Origin: Taibaiella lutea
GTDB lineage: Bacteria; Bacteroidota; Bacteroidia; Chitinophagales; Chitinophagaceae
Direction: 5' to 3'
Length of the DNA: 64,000 bases
Assembly (NCBI RefSeq): GCF_008629695.1
Contig: NZ_VWSH01000003.1
Span: forward strand, 557,688 to 621,687
Shown: positions 23,112-31,609 of the stretch, piece after piece
How the letters are laid out: each line of letters begins with the position of its first letter
How positions within the stretch are numbered: position 1 is the first letter of the stretch
Position numbers and translations under genes: made by a program
Notes under the pieces: generated by a model
What the model was told of the DNA's origin: nothing
The model's database searches: none
What the model saw: the letters and a program-made list of their open reading frames with translations, nothing else

Positions 23112-24812
23112 TTAAGACGCTGCCGGAGGCGGTGCATTATTATCGTTTTTAGGCCTTGGCGGACGGTTGTTAAACTTTTTGCGTTGCTGATGCGAACGTT
23201 CCTGTTTATTATGATGGTCGCCGTCTCCCTTTGGCTCAGCACTTTCACCTTCAGGCCTTTCCCCGCTTGCTGCCGCCTGTGGCCTTGGCTGTTGTGGTGG
23301 TCTTGATTGTTGTGGTTTCTGTGGCCTTGGTTGATTTGCGTTTGCTTCCTTATTTACATCAGGCGCTGCTACCCCATCCCCATTTGTATCCTGTGGCCTT
23401 GGTTGTCTTTGCGGCCTTGGCGGTTTGGGTCCGTTTTGCTTCTGCTGCTGCGGCTTTAGTTGCGGAGCTGCGGCTTGTTGCGCATTCCTTTGTTCCGGTT
23501 TCAGTTGTGCCGCTCCGGCCTCATTACCTTGCTGGGCAGGCCTTGGCGGACGCTGTTGTTGATTTCCGGCACGCTTTTGTTGAAGCGGTTGTCCGGGTTT
23601 TGCTGCTTCTGCCGGAGCATTTGCTCCTTTATTAGGCTGCTGTCCCTTTGCTTGTTGCTGCGGACGTTGTTTATTATTCTGCTGACTTGAAGACTTTTTC
23701 TTGTTGGATTTTGACAAAGAACTTAATGTAAGCTGACCCACGTCATTTACAAAGCCCATATCAACCGTCTTCTCTGCATTCTTTGTTTTGATTTGTAACT
23801 CTTCTGCACCTAAATCTTCAGGTTTTTTACCCTCTGCATTTAATGCAAGAATTTCGATAACACGTTCTATAGCAAGCGGATATTGTTTATTGCTACCCCC
23901 AAAACTGTACCACATCAGGTTTCTGAAAATATCTTTCTTCTGAAGATAAGCTCTGCCGGAAGCAACTTCCAGTTGTTCTGCGCCTTCGGGAAAATGATGA
24001 AGCGCATCCATATATGTATCTAACTCATAATTCAAACAACATTTCAAACGGCCGCACTGACCTGAAAGCTTGGTTTGATTGATAGAAAGATTCTGATAAC
24101 GTGCCGCAGTTGTGTTCACCGTTTTGAAATCAGTCAGCCAGGTACTGCAACACAATTCCCGTCCGCAGGAACCAATGCCGCCCACTTTTCCGCTTTCCTG
24201 ACGCGCACCAATCTGGCGCATTTCTACTTTAGCTTTAAATTCTCCTGCAAAAACCTTAATTAATTCCCTGAAATCTACGCGGCTGTCAGCTGTATAAAAG
24301 AAGGTAACCTTCTTGGCATCTGCCTGAAATTCAACCTCCGCAATCTTCATTTCGAGGTTCAGCTCCTTTGCAATGGCGCGCGAACGAACCATTGTCTCCA
24401 TTTCTTTTTGTTTGGAAACCTGATAAACTTCCATGTCACGTTCATTGGCAGGACGAAGCACACGCTTCATTTCCGTTTCCTCTGTAACGCCGTATTTTTT
24501 CATTTGAAGTTTCACCAATTCTCCGGTAAGACTGATTTGACCAACGTCATACCCTCCTGAACCTTCAACGGCCACCCAACTGTCCTTATCAAATATATGA
24601 TTGGTATTATTCCGGAAAAAATCTTTCCGGCTTCCTTTATTGAAGGTGATTTCCATAATCGGATAAGGCTTGCCCAAATCACTGAAAGGCACATCCGATA
24701 ACCAATTGAAGACATTTAACCTGTTACAGCCGCCTGTGCTGCAGCCGCCATTGCTTTGGCAACCTGAGGGTTTGCCGTCGGCAGAACTTGTTCCGCAACT
24801 TCCACATCCCAT
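23112..24812 (-). CDS. PSP1/RicT-like protein with Cys-rich head and Gln/Pro-rich tail
   Basis: This 566-residue protein combines three parts. An N-terminal head of about 30 residues has five cysteines (3, 6, 18, 24, 29). A PSP1 (YaaT/RicT) domain occupies about 45-300, with the conserved cysteines in GIGSCGRELCCSTWL and LSGQCGRLKCCLNYE. A low-complexity tail (about 365-566) is rich in Gln, Pro, Asn, Lys and Arg. In Bacillus, RicT is part of a complex carrying [4Fe-4S] clusters that affects RNase Y. RicA and RicF are not in this window, so that function is only suggested. The basic disordered tail could bind RNA. It is followed by a strong terminator and preceded by a GldI-like FKBP gene. Confidence 0.88.
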   Translation of the reverse strand: MGCGSCGTSSADGKPSGCQSNGGCSTGGCNRLNVFNWLSDVPFSDLGKPYPIMEITFNKGSRKDFFRNNTNHIFDKDSWVAVEGSGGYDVGQISLTGELVKLQMKKYGVTEETEMKRVLRPANERDMEVYQVSKQKEMETMVRSRAIAKELNLEMKIAEVEFQADAKKVTFFYTADSRVDFRELIKVFAGEFKAKVEMRQIGARQESGKVGGIGSCGRELCCSTWLTDFKTVNTTAARYQNLSINQTKLSGQCGRLKCCLNYELDTYMDALHHFPEGAEQLEVASGRAYLQKKDIFRNLMWYSFGGSNKQYPLAIERVIEILALNAEGKKPEDLGAEELQIKTKNAEKTVDMGFVNDVGQLTLSSLSKSNKKKSSSQQNNKQRPQQQAKGQQPNKGANAPAEAAKPGQPLQQKRAGNQQQRPPRPAQQGNEAGAAQLKPEQRNAQQAAAPQLKPQQQKQNGPKPPRPQRQPRPQDTNGDGVAAPDVNKEANANQPRPQKPQQSRPPQQPRPQAAASGERPEGESAEPKGDGDHHNKQERSHQQRKKFNNRPPRPKNDNNAPPPAAS

Positions 24813-25030
24813 GAATAAAAAAATTTATATTGACGTGCAAGCTTTGCTATCTGAAATTATTTAGAATGTCCCCTGTAGTACAAATCGGTTCCGTAAAACC
24901 AAAATCCGGTTTGTAAAAAGATACAAACACACAAGGTATGAGAATGTGAAATTTCAAAAAATAACCAAAGCCTTTACACGAAAAGATTGTGTAAAAAGAT
25001 ATTTATCCTGACAAAGATAAAATTAATCGG

Positions 25031-25522
25031 CTAAGGATTGCTAAAATTTATCAATTCGATAGAAAAAATGAGAATTGAGTTTGGCGGAATGCCATTAATT
25101 TCATTGGCACCATAGGCAAAAGAAGGCGGAAGATATAACGTTACTTTACCATTTTTACCAACAAGAGGGACACCTATTTTCCAACCTATTATTAAATCGG
25201 CAAGATTGAACTGAACATCTTTTGCCTGATCGAAAACCTTCCCGCTGGTCAGCGTCCCAACATAATTAATAGTAATATTTGCACATGGCAAAGGCTTGCT
25301 GTAACCGCCTGTTGTATCAATTTTATAATAAAAGCCTCTCGGATCCTGAATGGCATCAATGCTGTCATGCTCAATATATTGCGTTAAAGCATTTACTTCT
25401 CCTCCCGGCGCATATGTATTATTTAAATCTGATTGAGAGTAAGGACATGTTAATGCCTCCTTTTTGTTACAACCGAAAAAGACACCTGTACAAACTAATA
25501 TTATAACTAAGATTTTCTTCAT
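25031..25522 (-). CDS. FKBP-type peptidyl-prolyl isomerase lipoprotein (GldI-like)
   Basis: This 163-residue lipoprotein has a signal ending GVFFGC (Cys18), a spacer of about 60 residues, and an FKBP domain from about 75 to 160: ITINYVGTLTSGKVFDQA, GWKIGVPLVGKNGKVTLYLPPSFAYGANEIN and IPPNSILIFSIEL. The motif order is that of the MIP/FKBP family, with the central Trp replaced by Ile-Gly context as in many periplasmic members. It should assist folding of exported proteins in the periplasm. Bacteroidota homologues such as GldI support gliding and type IX secretion, but that link is only by analogy here. Confidence 0.88.
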   Translation of the reverse strand: MKKILVIILVCTGVFFGCNKKEALTCPYSQSDLNNTYAPGGEVNALTQYIEHDSIDAIQDPRGFYYKIDTTGGYSKPLPCANITINYVGTLTSGKVFDQAKDVQFNLADLIIGWKIGVPLVGKNGKVTLYLPPSFAYGANEINGIPPNSILIFSIELINFSNP

Positions 25523-25633
25523 TAACGCTTTTATTGTCTGATATGCGAAATTACCCTATTTCTGCAAGATAGACGAGATTAATGGGAAAATGATTGGTTT
25601 AGTCTTTGGTTTCTTTGCTCAATAACACCAGAT

Positions 25634-26194
25634 TTACAATCCCACATTCTGCTTAAAAATCTTAACCGCAATAGCAATCAGAATAACTCCGAAAAACTTA
25701 CGCACCACCATAATACCTGAAGGCCCCAAAAGTTTCTCGATTAAATTAAGCGAACGCAAACAAAGAAAAATAATAACAAGATTTATAACGATGCCTATCA
25801 GTATATTGGAATAATGATAACTGGCTTTAAGAGACATAATAGTGGTTAACGTTCCGGAACCGGCAATAAGCGGAAAGGCAATCGGAACGATGCTACCTGA
25901 TTTACTTCCATTTTCAGTCTTAAAAAATTCGAGGCCCATAATCATTTCCATTCCTAAAAAGAAAATGATAATAGACCCGGCAATTGCAAAAGATGCAATA
26001 TCCAGACCCATGAAATTGAGCATTTCGCCACCGGCAAAAAAGAATACCAGCATCAATCCGCCTGAAACCAATGTGGCCTGCAGGCTGTTTATTTCGCCCA
26101 TTTTCTTTTTCAAACCAATCAATACAGGAATAGAACCAAGAATATCTATAACCGCAAAAAGAGTTATAAAAACCGTAATAATTTCCGAAAGCAT
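25634..26194 (-). CDS. MarC-family integral membrane protein
   Basis: This protein of about 186 residues has six hydrophobic segments in the MarC pattern: FITLFAVIDILGSIPVLI near the N-terminus with the conserved Asp-Pro-like turn, IIFFLGMEMIMGLEFF, and SIVPIAFPLIAGSGTLTTIMSL with the conserved PLxAGPG-type loop. I take the ATG at 26194 (MLSEIITVF) because homologues begin with the first membrane helix; an ATG seven codons upstream (26215) is possible. The family is often annotated as antibiotic-resistance related, but the function of MarC is unproven. The gene lies downstream of a split toxin gene on the same strand. Confidence 0.88.
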   Translation of the reverse strand: MLSEIITVFITLFAVIDILGSIPVLIGLKKKMGEINSLQATLVSGGLMLVFFFAGGEMLNFMGLDIASFAIAGSIIIFFLGMEMIMGLEFFKTENGSKSGSIVPIAFPLIAGSGTLTTIMSLKASYHYSNILIGIVINLVIIFLCLRSLNLIEKLLGPSGIMVVRKFFGVILIAIAVKIFKQNVGL

Positions 26195-26251
26195 TATATC
26201 CTGTAATCCCGGCATATTTATTAATTTAAAAGGTAAAATTAAAAAGCAGTG

Positions 26252-26559
26252 TTATTTAAACTTAAGCTTTGCCGGATGCCGGTAAGTATTCCAGAATAAT
26301 AATAGCTCTAATATTTTTGTTTTAGGTTTAACTCTATATATCAGTAAAACCCTTTTGTGCAATACCGTTTGTCTGATATTTAACTGCATTTTTTTTGGGG
26401 ACTTCCGGTTTCAGGGTGAGTAGATAATAATAAAATCTTCTCTTCAACAATAGATGCAAATTGATTGACTTCTCTTTGTGTCCATTTTTGCTGTAAATAT
26501 TTCAGGTTTTCCAAAAAACTCTCGATTGCTTTAGGAGTCCAGACTATTTCATAAACCAT
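26252..26559 (-). pseudogene. RelE/ParE-type toxin interrupted at an A8 run
   Basis: The ATG at 26559 opens a 59-codon frame (MVYEIVWTPKAIESFLENL...) that ends at TAA (26382-26380) just after eight consecutive A on the coding strand. Re-reading one A (-1 shift) restores a 102-residue product ending at 26252, whose second half (IRQTVLHKRVLLIYRV, ILELLLFWNTYRHPAKL) is the standard C-terminus of Bacteroidota RelE/ParE toxins. The toxin start overlaps the last 16 nt of the antitoxin gene, a usual toxin-antitoxin arrangement. Either a base was lost and the toxin is dead, or the A AAA AAA heptamer allows programmed -1 frameshifting. Confidence 0.8.
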
Positions 26560-26786
26560 TGTGGAAATTTTTGTTTAATTTCTTTATGGCTTATTGTTTC
26601 CCCTTTATCGGCTTGTTCTATCGCCGTTTGCACATCAATTTTTATATTATCAGGCATGGAATCCCACCAATCATTTTCAGAATCAACTTCCAGCATAGCA
26701 TGTATCATTTTCACAACTTTATCATCAGCCTGGTCAATATATTGTTTCACTTCTTCTCTGATTTCTTTAATTGAAACAGTTTTCAT
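26544..26786 (-). CDS. Antitoxin of a RelE/ParE-type toxin-antitoxin pair
   Basis: I place the start at the ATG at 26786, giving 80 residues (MKTVSIKEIREEVKQYIDQAD...QKFPQWFMK). An upstream in-frame ATG (26879) would overlap the mfd promoter and start and is unlikely. The protein is small, acidic and helical; the N-terminal part may dimerise, and the C-terminal TISHKEIKQKFPQWF is the usual toxin-contacting end in Bacteroidota antitoxins of this size. It overlaps the toxin gene by 16 nt. The pair lies head-to-head with mfd, so its promoter must lie within about 90 bp upstream. Confidence 0.78.
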   Translation of the reverse strand: MKTVSIKEIREEVKQYIDQADDKVVKMIHAMLEVDSENDWWDSMPDNIKIDVQTAIEQADKGETISHKEIKQKFPQWFMK

Positions 26787-26862
26787 AATCAACGCTGTTT
26801 TATGCAAATTTATTGATTTTATTTCAGCGAATAACAGCTCTTTCAATCTCAACCATTGTCCG

Positions 26863-26870
26863 TAACTTTG
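26863..26870 (+). promoter_or_regulatory. -7 box of mfd, implying a nearly leaderless mRNA
   Basis: TAACTTTG fits TAnnTTTG and is followed by GCCGCCTC and then the mfd ATG at 26878. A start 4-7 nt after the box would put the mRNA 5' end within about 3 nt of the ATG. The -33 match is poor. The same TAACTTTGCCGC sequence occurs at 7313-7324 ahead of the SNF2 gene. Confidence 0.4.
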
Positions 26871-26877
26871 CCGCCTC

Positions 26878-29800
26878 ATGAACCTGCAAACTTTGCTGGG
26901 ATTTTATCAAAACGATAACCGCATAAAACAAATTGCGGCAGGCATCTCATTGCCTGATCCCAAAATGCGCTTACAATTGCGCAATCTCAAAGGCTCTTCC
27001 GTTTCGTTTATTGCAACTGCTGTCTGGCAACAATCCAATGTTAACCATGTATTCGTATTGAACGACCATGAAGAAGCCGCTTATTTTCATAATGATATAG
27101 AAGGCCTGACACAAGCGCTGGATATTTGTTATTTTCCCGATTCCTTTAAGAAAACCGGAGATTACAAAAACCTGAACAGCAGCCATATCATGCTGCGAAC
27201 AGAAGCTTTGGCTAAATTCGGAAATTCAACCGTTTACGGCGAAGGGAAAGGCATACCGCACAAAAAAGTACTTGTTACTTATCCCGAGGCTTTGTTCGAA
27301 AAAGTAGTAAATGCCAGTTCGCTTTCCACCAACATGATTCACATCAAAACAAGCGAAACCCTGAAAGTGGATGCATTAATGCAAAAACTGGTGGAACTTG
27401 GCTTTAAACGTGAAGACTTTGTATATGAACCCGGGCAGTTTGCCATACGTGGCGGCATTCTTGATATCTATTCATTCGGAAACGAGCATCCTTACCGTGT
27501 GGAACTTTTTGGAAATGAAGTGGACAGCATCCGTATTTTCAATCCGGAAACACAATTATCTGAAAGAAAACTATTACAGGTTTCCATTCTTCCGAATATC
27601 GAAACCAAATTTGAAACGGAAGAGAAGATTTCATTACTGGAATATCTTCCGGCAAACACCGTTTTCTGGTTTAAGGACCTGACATTTACGATTGAAAAAT
27701 TAGAGAAGTTAGCAGAAGAGGCGCGGGAGAAAATAACGGAAACAGGCATTGCATCTGTAGAACAGGAAGATCAGATCATAAAACAAATCAGCCTTGAGGA
27801 TTTTGAAGAAATAAACACATGGAAATCACATTTGCTGGAACGGCACATTCTGCAATGGAGCGAAATAGAATCTGATATTGAAACAGAAAGTAAAGACATT
27901 ACTTTCATTGATTTCAAAACAGAGCATCAACCTGTTTTCAACCGGAATTTCGATTTGCTGATTGCCAATCTGAAACGTCAGTCCGAGGCAGGTTATACAT
28001 CCTATATATTTGCGGAAAATGCAAAACAATTAGAACGGTTAAGAACCATTTTTGAAGATTCCGGCGCCCAGATAAATTTTGTTCCTATCCCTTCTTCCAT
28101 AAGCAAAGGCTTTGTAGATAACGAAAGCAAAATCCTGGCTTATACCGATCATCAGATTTTCCAACGCTACCATAAATACAAAGTAAAGCAAGCTTACAGC
28201 AAAGGCAAGGCCATTACGCTAAAAGCATTAAAGGAACTGCAACCCGGCGATTATGTTACGCACATAGATCATGGAGTAGGTGTTTACAGCGGCTTGCAGA
28301 AAATTGAAGTCAATGGCAATATGCAGGAAGCCGTTCGCATCCTTTACAGGGATAATGACGTGCTGTATGTCAATATTAATTCCCTCCATAAAATCAGTAA
28401 ATATACCGGCAAAGAAGGAACCGTTCCAAAAGTAAACAAGATAGGCAGCGAAGCCTGGGAAAAGTTAAAAAACAAGACCAAGAAACAGGTAAAAGATATT
28501 GCAGCCGATTTGATAAAGCTATATGCCAAGCGCAAAGCCTCGGAAGGATTTGCGCATTCGCCGGACAGCTATCTGCAAACCGAACTGGAAGCTTCTTTCT
28601 TTTATGAAGATACACCTGATCAGAGCAAGGCCACTGCCGATGTAAAACGCGATATGGAAGCCACTGCACCTATGGATCGGCTTGTTTGTGGCGATGTAGG
28701 ATTTGGCAAAACAGAAATTGCAGTACGTGCTGCATTTAAAACCGTTGGCGATAGTAAACAGGCAGCTATATTGGTGCCAACTACAATCCTTGCTTATCAA
28801 CATTTTCAGACATTCAGCGAACGCTTAAAAGATTTCCCCGCCAATGTAGATTTCATTAACCGATTTAAATCGGCAAAAGAAAAACGGGAAACCTTAAAAA
28901 GGGTGGAAGAAGGCAAGATTGACATTATTATCGGAACACATGCCTTACTTGGCAAAGATGTGAAGTTTAAAGATTTAGGTTTACTTATTATTGATGAAGA
29001 ACAAAAATTTGGTGTCGGTGCGAAGGAAAAACTAAGAGAAAGAAAAGCCAATGTCGACACGCTTACATTGACCGCAACACCCATTCCGCGCACGTTACAA
29101 TTCTCTTTGATGAATGCAAGGGATTTAAGTATAATGAATACACCACCACCTAATCGCCAGCCTGTGCATACAGAGGTAATGGGTTTTGACGAACAGGCCA
29201 TACGCGAAGCTATTTATTACGAAACAGAAAGAGGCGGACAGGTTTATTTTATTCATAATCGCGTACAAAGCTTGCCGGCTATGGCTGCCAAGCTTAAAGA
29301 ACTCTGTCCTGATATTGAAATAGAAGTTGCGCACGGACAAATGGATGGCGCAAAACTGGAGAAGACCTTATTGGATTTTATGAGCAATAAATTTGATGTG
29401 CTTTGCTGTTCTAATATTGTTGAAAGCGGCGTGGACATTTCCAATGCAAATACCATTATCATCAACAATGCGCATCAATTCGGCTTGAGCGATCTGCACC
29501 AGCTGCGCGGCCGCGTAGGGCGTAGCAATAAGAAAGCATTCTGTTATCTTGTTGCACCGTCTTTAATTACTTTGCCTAACGACAGCCGTAAACGTTTACA
29601 AACGCTGGAACAATTCAATGAGCTTGGAAGCGGCTTCCAGATTGCCATGCGTGATTTGGATATCCGTGGTGCAGGTAATATTCTGGGTGGCGAGCAAAGC
29701 GGATTTATCGCAGAGATTGGTTTTGAAATGTATCAGAAAATATTAGCCGAAGCTATACATGAATTGAAAATTACCGACTTTAAAGAAGTGTTTGCAGAGG

Positions 29801-30282
29801 AAATGAACCGCAAACACGATTACGTTTCAGATTGTACCGTAGATACAGATCTGGAGATATTAATTCCTGACACTTATATTGAAAATATCACAGAACGTTT
29901 ATCCGTTTACACACAGCTGGACGATATAGAAGAAGACATGGAATTACAGATTTTTGAAGAAGAACTTGTAGACAGATTCGGTCCTGTTCCTCCGCAAGTA
30001 AAAGATTTATTTACGGCCATCCGATGCCGCAAAATGGCGAAGGAACTGGGTTTCGAGAAATTGATATTGAAAAACAGGCAATTGAGACTTTATTTCATCA
30101 ATAATCCTGATTCCCCTTACTTCGAAAGTGAAACATTTCATCACATCATGCAATGCATTCAGACGCAATTGGCAAATGCAAGGCTTAAACAAGTAGGAAA
30201 GAATTTCATGTTAATAATAGAACATGTAGGTTCAATGGACGATGTTGAATGGATTTTAAAAGGATTGACTATTAACAAATAG
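26878..30282 (+). CDS. mfd: Transcription-repair coupling factor
   Basis: Mfd removes stalled RNA polymerase and recruits UvrA to lesions. The 1134-residue protein shows the UvrB-homology region (about 1-320) and the RNA-polymerase-interacting CarD-like domain (about 453-520: LQPGDYVTHIDHGVGVYSG). The translocase core has Walker A GDVGFGKT (about 604-611), DEEQ (about 706), TATPIPRTLQFSLM, and GRVGRSNKKAFCYLV. TRG-region elements (RDLDIRGAGNILGGEQSG) and a C-terminal D7 domain complete it. All expected motifs are intact. The gene is transcribed alone, divergent from the toxin-antitoxin pair. Confidence 0.96.
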   Translation: MNLQTLLGFYQNDNRIKQIAAGISLPDPKMRLQLRNLKGSSVSFIATAVWQQSNVNHVFVLNDHEEAAYFHNDIEGLTQALDICYFPDSFKKTGDYKNLNSSHIMLRTEALAKFGNSTVYGEGKGIPHKKVLVTYPEALFEKVVNASSLSTNMIHIKTSETLKVDALMQKLVELGFKREDFVYEPGQFAIRGGILDIYSFGNEHPYRVELFGNEVDSIRIFNPETQLSERKLLQVSILPNIETKFETEEKISLLEYLPANTVFWFKDLTFTIEKLEKLAEEAREKITETGIASVEQEDQIIKQISLEDFEEINTWKSHLLERHILQWSEIESDIETESKDITFIDFKTEHQPVFNRNFDLLIANLKRQSEAGYTSYIFAENAKQLERLRTIFEDSGAQINFVPIPSSISKGFVDNESKILAYTDHQIFQRYHKYKVKQAYSKGKAITLKALKELQPGDYVTHIDHGVGVYSGLQKIEVNGNMQEAVRILYRDNDVLYVNINSLHKISKYTGKEGTVPKVNKIGSEAWEKLKNKTKKQVKDIAADLIKLYAKRKASEGFAHSPDSYLQTELEASFFYEDTPDQSKATADVKRDMEATAPMDRLVCGDVGFGKTEIAVRAAFKTVGDSKQAAILVPTTILAYQHFQTFSERLKDFPANVDFINRFKSAKEKRETLKRVEEGKIDIIIGTHALLGKDVKFKDLGLLIIDEEQKFGVGAKEKLRERKANVDTLTLTATPIPRTLQFSLMNARDLSIMNTPPPNRQPVHTEVMGFDEQAIREAIYYETERGGQVYFIHNRVQSLPAMAAKLKELCPDIEIEVAHGQMDGAKLEKTLLDFMSNKFDVLCCSNIVESGVDISNANTIIINNAHQFGLSDLHQLRGRVGRSNKKAFCYLVAPSLITLPNDSRKRLQTLEQFNELGSGFQIAMRDLDIRGAGNILGGEQSGFIAEIGFEMYQKILAEAIHELKITDFKEVFAEEMNRKHDYVSDCTVDTDLEILIPDTYIENITERLSVYTQLDDIEEDMELQIFEEELVDRFGPVPPQVKDLFTAIRCRKMAKELGFEKLILKNRQLRLYFINNPDSPYFESETFHHIMQCIQTQLANARLKQVGKNFMLIIEHVGSMDDVEWILKGLTINK

Positions 30283-30437
30283 CTATAAAACAAAATCAAA
30301 CCTTAAACTTTAGAAGTTTTACTATTTAGCAAAACTTAATGAAAAAGTTCTTGTAATTATAAATATATTAGCAAATTAAATAGAAAATGTAGTTTTACAC
30401 ATAACGTTGCAATTGACCATTAAACAATTAACCAGAT

Positions 30438-31535
30438 ATGAAGACTTTACTTAAAACCACCTTGGTTTTTAGTATAACTGTAGGCATAATTCTTTCTGTT
30501 TTTCCTACGACATTACTTCAGGCAAAGGTCAAAAGAGTCAGTATTTCTTCCGCGGGAAGCGATTTGGCTCTTAACCACTTCCATATAACAAAAGTGATTG
30601 ATGAAAGACTGGATACAACAAATGTCGGATATATCACAACAGGTGCCAGCGCAGCTTTTCTTACAGCCAATTTTGAAGATGGACTTACCGCGGAATTCAC
30701 CGGATTTCTGAGAGAAAATGTAAAACAAAATGCAGGTTCAGAAGCGCTTTCCCTGCATGTGTTAAATTTCAACCTGTTTGAAAAAACTTCCTTTAAAGGA
30801 GCAGAAATAGGATTGACAACACATTTTGCATTATACAATAAGGATGGTGAAAAACTGTTTGACTATGTGGTAACCGACACACGCAATACGGGTATGAACA
30901 TGGCGGGATTTGCAGGTGAATTAATGCGGCGTGTAATAATGAATTTCCTTATGGATTCAGACAAAAATTTACCCTCATTACTCGCTATGTATAAAAACAA
31001 TGAGCCATTAAAAGTTAATTTATACCTTGATAAAGACCCGGAGCAGAAAAACCTGTTGCCATATAACCCGCAAAGGCCGTTAAATCCTTTTAATTTTGTC
31101 GCTGCTCCTCCTTCAAAGCCTGCTACCCCTTCCGGATCCGTAACAGGTTTGAGAATTAATTACCAGATAAGAAATCTTGAAGGAAAACCCGAAGGCTTTA
31201 TTGAATTATTGCCTTATTTCGATCAGGCAAAATCATGGATACTTACAAAAGAAAATGCACGGCAAGTGCTGAAATATGAACAGATAAGATTCAAGGTTGC
31301 TGCTTATGCCAATAATGAATTCTTAAAAGAACTTCAAACCAAAACCTTTACACTGGCTACCTTTCATGATGATATTGTTGCCTATCGGACTAAATACGAT
31401 GCAATGATAAAAGACTTGCAAGCACAGATGGATAAAGAAACCGGCTATGGAACCAATACTGACGCCGTAGATAATTGGAACCGAAAAGTTTCATTTTATG
31501 ATGCTTTCTCAAAAGACCTTAATAAACTCGATTAG
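30438..31535 (+). CDS. Unrecognised exported protein
   Basis: This 365-residue protein has an N-terminal hydrophobic export signal (about 7-29, ending TTLLQAK). A mixed alpha/beta part follows (ITKVIDERLDTTNVGYITTG, FTGFLRENVKQNAG, LSLHVLNFNLFEKTSF, FALYNKDGEKLFDYVVTDTR) that looks like a periplasmic domain. A Pro-rich linker (about 195-240, NPQRPLNPFN, PPSKPATPSG) and a second domain complete it. I cannot assign a family. The gene is monocistronic, bounded by a perfect palindromic terminator, and probably acts in the periplasm or at the outer membrane. Confidence 0.7.
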   Translation: MKTLLKTTLVFSITVGIILSVFPTTLLQAKVKRVSISSAGSDLALNHFHITKVIDERLDTTNVGYITTGASAAFLTANFEDGLTAEFTGFLRENVKQNAGSEALSLHVLNFNLFEKTSFKGAEIGLTTHFALYNKDGEKLFDYVVTDTRNTGMNMAGFAGELMRRVIMNFLMDSDKNLPSLLAMYKNNEPLKVNLYLDKDPEQKNLLPYNPQRPLNPFNFVAAPPSKPATPSGSVTGLRINYQIRNLEGKPEGFIELLPYFDQAKSWILTKENARQVLKYEQIRFKVAAYANNEFLKELQTKTFTLATFHDDIVAYRTKYDAMIKDLQAQMDKETGYGTNTDAVDNWNRKVSFYDAFSKDLNKLD

Positions 31536-31552
31536 TTTATTAATTTTATAGT

Positions 31553-31588
31553 AAAAGAGCCATACAGCAATTGCTGTATGGCTCTTTT
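31553..31588. terminator. Perfect 36-bp palindromic bidirectional terminator
   Basis: Arms 31553-31570 and 31571-31588 are perfect reverse complements (18 bp, no spacer); a few central bases form the loop when folded. A and T runs at the outer ends give U-tracts in both directions. It separates the convergent exported-protein and gltX genes. Confidence 0.9.
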
Positions 31589-31609
31589 AAATACTTTTCC
31601 TTTTACCGG

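Noticed and set aside
23231-23635. A 134-codon plus-strand frame opposite the PSP1 tail
   Set aside because: Its Leu/Val/Ala/Pro-rich product is the mirror of the Gln/Pro/Arg-rich tail coded on the other strand.
26787-26879. Longer antitoxin start at 26879
   Set aside because: It would overlap the mfd promoter and first codons, and the extra 31 residues do not resemble antitoxin N-termini.
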